A stretch of DNA of 64,000 nucleotides from Flectonema sp. DT1601 (Eukaryota > Euglenozoa > Diplonemea > Diplonemida > Diplonemidae). The notes under the pieces are model-generated. The model was not told the DNA's origin and searched no databases. It saw only the letters and a list, made by a program, of their open reading frames with translations. Shown one piece after another: positions 42,477 through 51,817 of the stretch. Location of the stretch: positions 1,455,075 to 1,519,074 of the forward strand of contig OZ025791.1 in assembly GCA_964019425.1 (NCBI GenBank), in the 5' to 3' direction. Every line of letters begins with the position of its first letter. The first letter of the stretch is position 1. The position numbers and the translations under genes were made by a program.

Positions 42477-44396
42477 AGTTACAAATTACAACAGCAACAA
42501 GAAGACCAGAAGTCAAAGCTAGATCTGGAACTTCAAGAAGGAAAACTGCGACAACAGCAACAGAAGCTCCAACTCCAACAAAGCAGCCTCCGTCAGCAAA
42601 CGCATGCAGTAAGCCAACCTCCGGTTTACTACATGCAGCACCAGCCTTATGCACCGATGCATCAAAGGCAACCGTACCCGCCGGTACTTCCGCAACAACA
42701 GGGAATTGAACAACTCCGACTGGAGCTCCAGAAAGAGAGAGAAGAGAAGGGTGAGCTGAGGAAGTTGCTCATGGAACTCCAGACTCAGCTGAAAGAACTG
42801 AGACAGGAGTTGGCCTCATCGAGAGCGCAGAGAAGCGAAGAAGTGAATGAGGTCGTAGTAGCCCCGAGCCAACCACCACTGGGAATTGCCAACTTAGTGA
42901 ACGGTCTGACCTACTCTCGCTCCTACGGCCTCACCACTGATGAGTCAAAGGTTAGATCAGCTGTACAGAGGAACTGCACATCCGAGTGGGAATCACTGGA
43001 AAAGAAAGCGACGCAGTCGATGAAAGCTGTTGAAAAAGCCAGACGTCTCTGGGAGAAAACCAACAAGAAGGAGAGGGAAGTGTTGAACTCCTGGAGCCTG
43101 AGGGAAGTTGATTGGAACATTCCGGTCACGAAGTTTGAGGAGGTATCGAAAGGGAATCAAGGAGTAGCCCTTGCGACGCCTTCGGAGGCAAGAGATCTTC
43201 TGGGGATGAAGCCGGAGGTTCCTGCATGGAAAACGTGCAGCGTGGTAACGCTGGACCAAGTGAATGGACAAGGAAGAAGGGAACACGTGCTATTATCGAG
43301 CAAGGATGGAAACAAGGTACATCGCATCTTCATTCATGACCTGGGTGAGGCTGCTCTACCAAAGGGTAAGCGGGGTATTAAATCGGTGAAGGCAATAGTG
43401 ACCGCTCCTAAAAGAAGGTGGAAGGATGATAAGTGGCTTGAGTTAGCGAGTAAGCCTGAGCACCTCATCACAAAAGAAATGAAGGACACACCCGGCTTCA
43501 TGGAAGCGTACAACTTCAGGGTAACGAAGAGTACGGTGTCGGCTGTCATCCGACTGAGGAAATCCGGGGCGGTGGAACTGCTAAGAACTTCCGGCAAAGA
43601 TGGGAGGTTCTTGTGGATCCAAGACGAAGGGGAGGCTCCGAAGGATACAGTTATTTGGCTTCAGGACGAGTGCTCTTTGAAGGAGGCAGTTGAACACTCT
43701 GATTCCTTGGAATCGTTGGGATTAGTCGAAAACCCTAAAGGTTTTGGTATCAGAGTTTCACCGGAGCTGGAAGATGTAACCAGGGAAAAACTGGGAATCC
43801 CTGCAAAGCTCCCTGAATTAGAAATCTCGGGAATTCCGTTAGATGTACTTCCCCGTGAAGCGGTAGCGCTGCTGGCGAAGGATGGGTGGCATGTGAGAGC
43901 AACCGTGGATGGAGTAAGGACTGGATACAGATGGATGAGGGTGCGTGCTGAAGTGCCGGATGACGACACGGTATTAATCGACGGTAGGGCATGTACGGTT
44001 GAGGTAGTTCAAAGACAAGATCGTAAGAAGCGCCAAGCTGCCAGAGAGGTGGATGTGAAGGAGAAAACTCAGCCAACGTCAACTGCGGAGAGCACACCGG
44101 AAAAAGGCCTTACTCCGCCGGAGAAGAGACGTGATCCAACAGAGGGGGAGGCCTCTAATCGTTGCTACTTGCGAGCAGAATTCTTATCCTTTCATGGTAA
44201 GGGGAAGGGGAAGAGACTCTGGCGGGAAGCGGGTGTGAAGATTGAGGAGAGGAAAGGAGCCTTGAAGGAAGTAGGTCCTGTAGAGCAGGTTGTGACAAAG
44301 AAAACTGTGAAGAAGTCGACAGCTGAACAGGATACGATGGAACGAAGGATGGATCGTTTAGAGATGCTGATGACGAGATTCTTGGAAGGTAAATGA
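42477..44396 (+). CDS. E3 ORF1 protein, N-terminus missing
   Basis: Open from 42477 in a Gln/Leu-rich helix (KLDLELQEGKLRQQQQKLQL). The first ATG is at 42633 (587 residues), inside this helical region, so the native start is probably lost. A coiled coil continues to about residue 65 from the ATG. The shared ORF1 core follows: GRFLWIQDEGE, GFGIRVSPE, LPELEISGIPLDVLPREAV. A basic tail includes GKGKGKRLWRE. It ends at TGA followed by CGG, in frame with ORF2. Confidence 0.7.
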   Translation, partial: SYKLQQQQEDQKSKLDLELQEGKLRQQQQKLQLQQSSLRQQTHAVSQPPVYYMQHQPYAPMHQRQPYPPVLPQQQGIEQLRLELQKEREEKGELRKLLMELQTQLKELRQELASSRAQRSEEVNEVVVAPSQPPLGIANLVNGLTYSRSYGLTTDESKVRSAVQRNCTSEWESLEKKATQSMKAVEKARRLWEKTNKKEREVLNSWSLREVDWNIPVTKFEEVSKGNQGVALATPSEARDLLGMKPEVPAWKTCSVVTLDQVNGQGRREHVLLSSKDGNKVHRIFIHDLGEAALPKGKRGIKSVKAIVTAPKRRWKDDKWLELASKPEHLITKEMKDTPGFMEAYNFRVTKSTVSAVIRLRKSGAVELLRTSGKDGRFLWIQDEGEAPKDTVIWLQDECSLKEAVEHSDSLESLGLVENPKGFGIRVSPELEDVTREKLGIPAKLPELEISGIPLDVLPREAVALLAKDGWHVRATVDGVRTGYRWMRVRAEVPDDDTVLIDGRACTVEVVQRQDRKKRQAAREVDVKEKTQPTSTAESTPEKGLTPPEKRRDPTEGEASNRCYLRAEFLSFHGKGKGKRLWREAGVKIEERKGALKEVGPVEQVVTKKTVKKSTAEQDTMERRMDRLEMLMTRFLEGK

Positions 44397-44480
44397 CGGC
44401 ACGTAGATGGAAGGAACTGGGCTGAGACTCGAAGACGTCTCTTGCTGATAGCAGGGGACGTTGAACGAAACCCAGGGCCG
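44394..44480 (+). promoter_or_regulatory. E3 recoding site: TGA-C plus canonical 2A motif
   Basis: TGA at 44394-44396 (next base C). The frame continues without stop or ATG to LLLIAGDVERNPGP, ending at 44480. DVExNPGP is the canonical 2A consensus, preceded by the usual Leu-rich stretch. Confidence 0.85.
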
Positions 44481-47400
44481 AATAGGAGAAAGGATGGTCC
44501 CTCTTGCAAACTAAATGTAATCAGTTGGAATTGTCGCACCATCTCGAACAAAATGGAGTTCATTGGACACATCCTGAGTAAGCTTGACCCCGACGTACTT
44601 TGCCTTCAGGAGACTTCTTGCAGGATGGCATTGTTTCATTGGAACTACGTTTGCTACAGGGGGGATAGGCCAGGAAGGGGAGGTGGCCTGATCACTTTAA
44701 TAAAACGAGGAATTCAACATGATTGCTTTGATATCTCCATACCGTCGATGAGAGGAACCGTCGAGTCGATGGGTGTCAGAATTAACGAAGACGTAAGTAT
44801 TCTCAACATCTACTCCCCACCGAGCTCGAGGATTAATTTTGAACTATTCTCCCTGAAACGTGTTGGCAAGTTCATTCTCGCTGGTGACTTCAACGCACAC
44901 CATAGGTACTGGTCCAAGAAAACCGACGTAAAAGGCTGTGACCTTCTCAACTGGACAGGGCAAGAGGACCTCCTGATTGCGAACCCGCCAGGTCTAGCGA
45001 CACTGCCGAGACATGGGACCTCGCCCGATCTGATCCTGCACCACGAGGAGATTCAACTGCTTAACTTTGAGCTGGTAGGTGAAGGAATTGAGCACGGTTC
45101 GGATCATACACCACTCTCTGCTACCTTCGATACGCTCTCACCCCTTGAGCCTTCGGGCAACCACGCGACGAAGAGATCGGTCTGGGACTTCAATACAGCT
45201 GATTGGTACTCATATGAACATGAACTAGACTACAGGTTTGGAAAGGTAAACAACTCTGCGAGCGTTGGGAGAAGAGCAGTAACGTTCAACAGAATCGTTC
45301 TTGGAGTAGCGAAGAGGTACGTTAGGAGAAGGCTTCGGATCAAAGGGAAGAGAAGAAGAATGTGGAACGCTTCCACCCCAGATACCAAGCGTGCGAAGGG
45401 AAAATTTATCGCTGAACGGCTAGCAAAAGGTGAAGGCTTTGCATATGCGTTCAAAAAGATAAAGGACCTTGAGACGGATGAAGGACGTGAAATTCACATT
45501 CCGGAGTTTGACGAGAACCAACTACCTGCGAAGTTCTTGGAACAATTTGTCAAGACCCCGACAAAACGTAAACTAAGACCTCCGAATACGAAGAGCAGCG
45601 ACTTCGCCAAAATCGGAGGGAATCTAACAATGACTGAACTGAAGCGAGCCATCAAGAAGGTAAGGCCCGGGAAAGCACCAGGTCCAGATGGAATCCATGG
45701 GATAATGTTGAAGAACTTATCGGTGATAGGAATGGATTTCCTCCTGGCGTTATTCAATGAATCGTGGCTAACGTCAAAGGTACCGAGGATCTGGAAGGAG
45801 GGTCTTATCAAGCCAGTTTACAAACCAGGTAAGCCAAAAGATAAGATCGCAAGTTTCAGACCGATCACGTTGACCTCGGTGGTGGGTAAAGTACTTGAAA
45901 GAGTGATTTATGATAGGTTGATGTATTGGCTTACCCAGAACAATGCCCTGTCGTCTATCCAGGCGGGTTTTAGAAGAGGAAGGAATACGTGTGAGCAGAT
46001 TTCAATGTTAGTCAACGCTCTTCATGAGGCCAGTGAAAAGAACAAGAGCTCTGTTCTGCTGTCGTTCGACTTCACGGAAGCATTTGATAGAATTAATCAT
46101 GAGAAACTGATCAAGAAGATGAAGAACATGAGTATTCCCTCCCCGTTCATTGCATGGGTAGTTGACTTCCTGAAGGGCAGGCAGGCAAGGGTGAGTGCGA
46201 ATGGCAACCTTAGCTCCTACAGAACGGTAACGAGGGGGGTTCCCCAAGGTTCGATTATCGGCCCGCTGCTATACCTGATTTATGTTGATGACCTGGCGAA
46301 GTTGTTGGAAAAGACTGGCTCAGTTTCGGCTCTTTATGCAGATGACACCGCTTGTGTAGTCTCTGATAAGGACGTTAATTTAACCAATAAGAAAGCGCAA
46401 TGGATCCTTGGACTTGTGGATAGCTGGTGCAAAACCAATGATATGGCACTGTCCGTCTCTAAGACATGCGGTATGCCTGTGCGCTGCCCAAAGGATATCT
46501 ACTGGAGACTGGGCTTCCCCAGGACTGCAAAGGATAATTATTACGTTGTAAGCAGGGGAGATCTGGCTAAGATGATCAGACCGAACGAGTTTGGAAGGCC
46601 AATTCTGGGTAGTGGAGAAACCATTCTCAAGGTGGATGATACCGAAGTTGCTAATACGAAGGACCTGCTTGCAATTTTCCCTGATGGATCAAGTAAGCTG
46701 AGAGTAAGGTTGTTAACCGCAGTACTGATGCCGATGGTAGACAGCGTTAAATACCTGGGGGTGCACATTGATGGTGATTTATCTTATGGAACACAGGTCG
46801 GAAAGATGCTGGATGAGACCAGGAAGGGTCTTGCACTCCTGGGGAAACTAGAACAGTATGATTTTGATTTTAAGACGCTGTGCATGGTCAAGAACCTGTA
46901 CATACTTTCAAGGCTGTCATATGGGCTGGAGAGCTTCGGTCCTTTCCTATCTGAGGGTCAGATTGATCTTGTGGACTTGAATCTGAAGAAGATTGCGAGA
47001 AGGATAACGGGTTGCAGCATCTACACCAGGTCTCTCCCACTGCTCTTGGAGGCGAACATGCTCCCGATGAAGTTGATAATAGAAAAACAGGCCAGAACTG
47101 CTCTGTTTAGGTATCGATCGCTGAAGTGGGTACGTTCGACGAACCGAATAGCGAAAGGATTCTGGAGTTCTAAGTTGCCGCAGGAAGATTGTAACATCGC
47201 CCTCCAAGGAATAGTTCAACCTGACAGCATCGAACCTTGGGCGGATGTACCAAATCTAGAGATATCCTGTGGGTATGGTCATAACAAGACCGGTGATGCT
47301 GATGTGGATAGGAACAAATTTGAGGAATACTGCAGGGACCTAGTCCCTTGCAACTCGGCTATATATGTGGACGGCTCACATGATCCTGCTAACTACACTG

Positions 47401-48284
47401 CGGGTGCGGCAGCAGTACAGGTCTCACCAACTGAGAGAACGATGTCGTCAAGACTTGTAGCTACTGAAAGCAGCTACAAGGCTGAACAAGTAACACTCAA
47501 ACTGCTGATGAGAGAAATTGGCAAAGCTGACTCGATCTTGGGTCCCAGGTCAGGTATTACCAGAATCTTCAGTGACTCGAAATCCAACCTGGAGGAACTC
47601 AATGGAGGGATTGTTGCCCAGAGGAAGTTGAACTCTCTGTTAATACTGGAAAGCATTAGGGATCTGAAGACACAGGTGCATCTCCAGTTTATCCCGGCCC
47701 ATGTGGGGATTGAACCACACGATAAGGCTGATAAGCTGGCCAAAGAAGTCTCGAAGGATGCCGAAAGTAAACCGGTCTCAACGACCATGGATTTCTTCGC
47801 CCACAAATCAAGGGTAGCGAGGGAGTCTCACAGGAAGTTGATAGGAAAGATGATGGAAGCCTCCGAGAAGGCAAAGCCTCCAATGAAACGGGTGATGCTC
47901 AGACAGTATCTGGAGGCGACCGGAGGATTGAGAACTGCTAGATATCCGAAAGACATGCTGAGGGCTTCGGAAGTAAGAATTGCACAATTCAGAACGGGTT
48001 CACACCCCTTGCTGAGAGACAAAGGCGTACAACTGAAGTGCCCTTTTTGTAAACGGACGGACTCATCACCTAGACACTTGATGTTTAACTGCATGAACTC
48101 TGCTCTGGTACGCATCAGAAATGGAACAATTGGATCTGTCATGGAAGAAGCGAAGATTTCAAAGAAGGAACACAGCCTGCTATTTATGTTCGCTACGAGG
48201 AACTTACATTCCCTCGCTGGCTTCATATGGCATTTAGAACAATGGACGGCAACAAGCTGTTATCAGAAGTTACTATCTTTTTAG
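44397..48284 (+). CDS. E3 ORF2: AP-like endonuclease, reverse transcriptase with insertion, RNase H, CCHC
   Basis: The endonuclease shows SWNCRT, LQETS, GDFNAHH, SPDLIL and GSDHTP. The RT shows SFRPITLTS, LSFDFTEAFDRINH, GVPQGSIIGPLLY and LYADDTACVV. Between the catalytic box and VDSVKYLGVHI lies an extra segment (about 46490-46725) with GSGETILKVDDTEV, resembling a half PDZ. RNase H shows IYVDGSHD, KAEQVTL, SDSKSNL and HVGIEPHDKADKLA. The C-terminal Cys/His motif is CPFCKRTDSSPRHLMFNC. The frame is intact to TAG. The product would start at the Pro of NPGP (44478). Confidence 0.88.
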   Translation, partial: RHVDGRNWAETRRRLLLIAGDVERNPGPNRRKDGPSCKLNVISWNCRTISNKMEFIGHILSKLDPDVLCLQETSCRMALFHWNYVCYRGDRPGRGGGLITLIKRGIQHDCFDISIPSMRGTVESMGVRINEDVSILNIYSPPSSRINFELFSLKRVGKFILAGDFNAHHRYWSKKTDVKGCDLLNWTGQEDLLIANPPGLATLPRHGTSPDLILHHEEIQLLNFELVGEGIEHGSDHTPLSATFDTLSPLEPSGNHATKRSVWDFNTADWYSYEHELDYRFGKVNNSASVGRRAVTFNRIVLGVAKRYVRRRLRIKGKRRRMWNASTPDTKRAKGKFIAERLAKGEGFAYAFKKIKDLETDEGREIHIPEFDENQLPAKFLEQFVKTPTKRKLRPPNTKSSDFAKIGGNLTMTELKRAIKKVRPGKAPGPDGIHGIMLKNLSVIGMDFLLALFNESWLTSKVPRIWKEGLIKPVYKPGKPKDKIASFRPITLTSVVGKVLERVIYDRLMYWLTQNNALSSIQAGFRRGRNTCEQISMLVNALHEASEKNKSSVLLSFDFTEAFDRINHEKLIKKMKNMSIPSPFIAWVVDFLKGRQARVSANGNLSSYRTVTRGVPQGSIIGPLLYLIYVDDLAKLLEKTGSVSALYADDTACVVSDKDVNLTNKKAQWILGLVDSWCKTNDMALSVSKTCGMPVRCPKDIYWRLGFPRTAKDNYYVVSRGDLAKMIRPNEFGRPILGSGETILKVDDTEVANTKDLLAIFPDGSSKLRVRLLTAVLMPMVDSVKYLGVHIDGDLSYGTQVGKMLDETRKGLALLGKLEQYDFDFKTLCMVKNLYILSRLSYGLESFGPFLSEGQIDLVDLNLKKIARRITGCSIYTRSLPLLLEANMLPMKLIIEKQARTALFRYRSLKWVRSTNRIAKGFWSSKLPQEDCNIALQGIVQPDSIEPWADVPNLEISCGYGHNKTGDADVDRNKFEEYCRDLVPCNSAIYVDGSHDPANYTAGAAAVQVSPTERTMSSRLVATESSYKAEQVTLKLLMREIGKADSILGPRSGITRIFSDSKSNLEELNGGIVAQRKLNSLLILESIRDLKTQVHLQFIPAHVGIEPHDKADKLAKEVSKDAESKPVSTTMDFFAHKSRVARESHRKLIGKMMEASEKAKPPMKRVMLRQYLEATGGLRTARYPKDMLRASEVRIAQFRTGSHPLLRDKGVQLKCPFCKRTDSSPRHLMFNCMNSALVRIRNGTIGSVMEEAKISKKEHSLLFMFATRNLHSLAGFIWHLEQWTATSCYQKLLSF

Positions 48285-48605
48285 TATATCATACTCATAC
48301 ATCACTCCTAATTCATCTCCTAATAACTCTCTGAGGACATCCGTAGAGCTTCATAGCTCGCAGGTAACCCAGTGGTCTTTGGCCACCGTCTCCGTATTGA
48401 TCATTCGCTTTGTACTTACAGTGTCGTGAGCTTCCTATCCGGGGAAGTCCTCCAACGGACTCACAACAGTTGCACTCGTTGTTGCTTATTTACTTAGTTA
48501 AAAAATAAGAAGAGCGAGTATGCTCAGAAAGAATAAAAACAAAGTAGAAAGACAGGGGGGATGTGACTAAATAAATAAATAAATAAAAATAAATCTTTTT
48601 TTCTT
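48285..48605 (+). other. E3 3' UTR with hairpin conserved in E5
   Basis: 48372-48386 reads GTGGTCTTTGGCCAC, a 6-bp stem (one G-U) with TTT loop. E5 has GTGGTCTTTGACCAC at 48936-48950 on the minus strand. The flanks AG and CG also match. The element ends in TAAA repeats. Confidence 0.6.
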
Positions 48606-48623
48606 TTTTCGTGGCCCACCTAG
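48606..48623 (+). other. tRNA-Lys 5'-end fragment between two converging element tails
   Basis: This 18-bp segment (TTTTCGTGGCCCACCTAG) is the exact reverse complement of 30731-30748. It covers the first ten bases of the tRNA-Lys gene plus eight bases of its 5' flank. It sits exactly where the E3 tail and the E5 tail meet. Confidence 0.6.
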
Positions 48624-50745
48624 AAAAGAAAAAAAAGTTTTTTATTTATTAAAAAAAGTCTTTTTTTGGTTACACTCGTCTGTGCTACCAAACTCTTTGT
48701 TTTTGTTCTTTTCACTTCTATGTTTTGTCTTTCTTTTATACTTTCTTTTGGTTTAAGTCTGACAAATTGGAAAACACGGGAAACGTAGGTAGGCTCCGCC
48801 TGAGGACGTAAGAAGAGCGGCAACGGAAGAAAATAAATGGTCACGCGTCCTTGAAATTGGACACATGAAGCTAATTCGGTTACCATTCCTACCATCGATA
48901 AGGAAAAACAAAGAATCGAGCATATAACTAGAGCGGTGGTCAAAGACCACTTGAACAGCCCGAAGGCCTGCCCTCAAGAGAAATTTATAAGGAGAACAGG
49001 AGAAGAAGGAGACAGGAGTGTTGGATGAGACACTGCGACAACACCGAAGGTGATGTGCAGTTACCCAACCAGGAGATGATTGATAATGATGAAAATACTG
49101 AAATAATAACAAATTGATATTGGCGACTACATGTCACCTACTTTACTTCCAAAGTCTAAGGTTAGATGTTTGTTCCATCCACCTTATGATCAACGCGAGT
49201 GATGGAAGCCACGCTAAAGTGAAGAGGGCTTCAAGGTTAGGAATTTCGTTGGCAATAATAAGTTCCCGGTCGCGATCCCACTTGCCGGTCAGTGTTGAGA
49301 AGCCCAGGATTTTGAACCTGGCCGAGTCGAGTTTGGGAGATTGACATCCCTGCAGCAGGTGAACCTGTGAGGACGGTTCGCCACAAAATGGGCAGTCGAT
49401 CGTCTTGCGCCAGTTCTGAATTAGCGGGTGACATCCTGTCCGGAAGTTCGCTATCCGTATCTCGTCGGCTCTTTCCATCCCAGGAGGGTATTTAACGGAA
49501 CGGCCTCTGATGAGGTGTTTGTAGCAGGTGTAACCACTCACGTTAAGCAGATCCTTTTTGATGCAGCGCTTCACATGTGATGATCGCGAGAAGTACGTGC
49601 CTTTGACTAGCACAGGTCGGATGTTCTTGTTGTGCGCTGCTTCCTTTGCAAGCGCGTCAACTTCATCGTGAACTCGATTCCAATGTGCGAGGGGATGAAT
49701 TGCAAATGCACTTTCATCTCACACATGCGCAGGTATTCCAGTATCTTGAGGGACTCGGTATTCCTCTGTCTGCACCTTCCACCCAGCAGTTCATCCAGAA
49801 GGGATTTTGAGTCCGTGAATATCCTCACAGATTTCATTGAACGATCTTTGCTAAACACTGTTCTCAGATGTCTAGCCGCGTTCTTCAGAGCATGTTGTTC
49901 AGCCCTGTAGCTGCAGTCAGCTTGATAAAGCCTAGACGCGTAAGCAGATCGAAGGCCGCTACGTGACTTGGCAATATGAGCCGCACCGGCCGCGCCGGAA
50001 GCAGAGTAGGAGCCATCGCAGTTGATTACCATGTCGACAGGAGGCAACGTTCCAATGTACGACATGAACTTTTCTTTGTCCACCGCAGGGTTAGCGGACT
50101 TCGGAAATCCGCAGCTGTTGCTAATCCTAAGGTTCGTCGGAGATATCCAGGGTTCCATCGAGTCAGGCTGCACAAGGCACTGGCTTTCTCGCTGACTATC
50201 AGTGCCAGGGATTAGGCCAGCCCAGTAGCTTTGTGTTGAGGCGAGTCTGTTTGTATTAGGTATCCAAGTCATGGCTTTATACCTGTAGTACGCAATTTTT
50301 GTCTGCTTTTCAATCTGACGTTTAAAAGGATACATGTCAGACTCCCACAACAGCAACTCTCTTGGCGTACACTTGCTGCATCCAGTAACCAGTCTGGCGA
50401 CCTTCCTCAGTTCGAAGTCGATGCTGTCAACGCTGCTGCTTATCAGCCAACCAAAACTGTCAAGCGCATACGAGATTCTCGCGGTTACATAAAGGTTCTT
50501 AACCATGTTAAGAGTCTTGTAGTCCAGTTCGTACGGCTGGAGGCACTGCAGAAGTGATATCCCCCTCTTTAATTCTTCGTGAATCTTGCCTACTTGTTTG
50601 TGGAAGGTGAGCCTGTCGTCGATGTGAACCCCGAGGTATTTTACTGAGTCGACTATCGGTAACAGAAAGGCAGTTTTGAATATTGCTCTCACAACCATAA
50701 TGCTGTCCTCACGAACGACGTATTGCAGCATCAAGTTGTCGAGTA
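48624..50745 (-). mobile_element. non-LTR retrotransposon copy E5, 5'-truncated
   Basis: Minus-strand copy of the E4 family. The 3' tail lies at 48624-48660 (A-rich on the minus strand). The 3' UTR has the conserved hairpin at 48936-48950. Coding homology runs from 49143 to about 50745, where similarity to E4 stops inside the RT insertion. It lacks ORF1, the endonuclease and the RT catalytic box. The E5 and E4 5' sides are head-to-head. Confidence 0.75.
49143..50745 (-). pseudogene. E5 ORF2 remnant: RT C-terminus, RNase H, CCHC, frameshifted
   Basis: The upstream frame (50734 to 49607) runs from the end of the RT insertion (MVVRAIFKTAFLLPIVDS) through the thumb and RNase H (INCDGSYSA, YRAEQHAL, TDSKSLL, SHIGIE). 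The frame then breaks near 49676, consistent with a one-base loss after HIGIE. The remainder (49613 to 49143) carries DEIRIANFRTG and the Cys/His motif CPFCGEPSSQVHLLQGC. The 5' truncation and frameshift make it inactive. Confidence 0.8.
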
Positions 50746-50872
50746 ATTAGCCTTCCTATACTGTATGCACCTGGGAAAGAGAAGTATACTTAATTGAATG
50801 GACATGCAGTTAACAAGTCTGAGATCACAAAGAAGAATCTACACTGTGGTGCAGATTACTTCTGCGTAGGGG

Positions 50873-51817
50873 TTGTACTGGGCCGTTTCGATTCGACGGG
50901 ACACCGGCACCACCACCTTGACATTGACCTATATAAAGAAATTGAAGATAAAGGCGGACCCCTTTAGCTACAGAAAGAACGAGTCCCACACCTCGATGGC
51001 TTTCAGAGTCCCCAGAAACCAAGTACACGAGGTTCTGGAATACAACAACAGCGAACCCGAAACTGACAAACCCAAGAATGTCTTTTTCAGAAACCCGAGT
51101 TGGTCGAACGGAAGTGACGTTTGGCCAACGTTGCAATTCAAAAACGACCTTGGCTTCCTGGCAGCGAAGTCCAAGACTTCTGCACTTGATGAATTCAAAG
51201 GAAAATTCTACATGTGCAGGTTTAAAAGCTGTTTTGGACTCCGAGTCCACCCTGACTGTAATATCAGGGTCAGCATTAAGCTCAACGCGGCAATCAAGCC
51301 TGCACTGCCCTCGGGCGACAGGTTTGTTATAAATTCGATGGCGATTCGTAAGTACTCGACAGCGCAGATCAGCGACTTCTTGAAGTCCTCACACAACTGG
51401 GAACACACAGTTGTTGCTTCTTTCCATAAAGGAGGGAGTACTACAATTGTTGCAATTGCGAAATCTCAACCGCCCAACTTCGTAAGCATAGGTACTAATG
51501 AATACCTTGTGATAAACAAAGAAGTTAAACGAACTGACAGAAAACCGCTAGGCCCAACCTACAACCCAGGCGACGCGGCTCAAAAACTAACGGGAACCCT
51601 GAAGAGACAAAAAACAACTCCTCAACCACAACAGCCAACTCAGCAGCCGACATCAGCACCAACACCAGCGCCAGCACCATCAGCACCAACACCAACACCA
51701 GCACCAGCAACAGCACAAACAACAACACCGCCCACCGAATCTGCTGCTAAGCAGGATAGTGATAAAAACCGTGACGTAGAAATGGAAAGTAACGATTCGG
51801 ACTTTGATCTCAACTGA
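50873..51817 (+). CDS. E4 ORF1 protein
   Basis: The frame is open from 50870. The first ATG is 50996 (273 residues, MAFRVPRNQV). The core resembles the other ORF1s in weaker form: KFYMCRFKSCFGLRVHPDC, then DRFVINSMAIRKYSTAQISD. The tail is Pro/Thr/Ala-rich (residues about 190-245) and ends acidic. It ends at TGA followed by CTA, in frame with ORF2. No zinc knuckle is seen. It is likely the RNA-binding RNP protein, as for the other copies. Confidence 0.65.
   Translation: MYWAVSIRRDTGTTTLTLTYIKKLKIKADPFSYRKNESHTSMAFRVPRNQVHEVLEYNNSEPETDKPKNVFFRNPSWSNGSDVWPTLQFKNDLGFLAAKSKTSALDEFKGKFYMCRFKSCFGLRVHPDCNIRVSIKLNAAIKPALPSGDRFVINSMAIRKYSTAQISDFLKSSHNWEHTVVASFHKGGSTTIVAIAKSQPPNFVSIGTNEYLVINKEVKRTDRKPLGPTYNPGDAAQKLTGTLKRQKTTPQPQQPTQQPTSAPTPAPAPSAPTPTPAPATAQTTTPPTESAAKQDSDKNRDVEMESNDSDFDLN

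Larger units (their letters stand above)
42470..48605 (+). mobile_element. non-LTR retrotransposon E3, probably 5'-truncated within ORF1
   Basis: Begins just after the E2 A-tract. ORF1 is already open at 42477 without an ATG and without the shared 5' motif, so the 5' end appears lost. ORF1, TGA, a canonical 2A and a full ORF2 (to 48284) follow. The 3' UTR ends with TAAA repeats at about 48568-48595. It belongs to a second subgroup, shared with E4 and E5, by RT sequence (FRRGRNTCEQI, YADDTACVVS). Confidence 0.75.

Noticed and set aside
30731..48623. 18-bp match at the tRNA as a target-site duplication of E1-E3
   Set aside because: The two copies are inverted, whereas target-site duplications are direct.
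32198..51817. TGA might be a sense codon in this organism
   Set aside because: None of the long ORFs contains an in-frame TGA apart from these junctions, Trp is encoded by TGG throughout, and several genes (16660, 19899, 36145) end in TGA.
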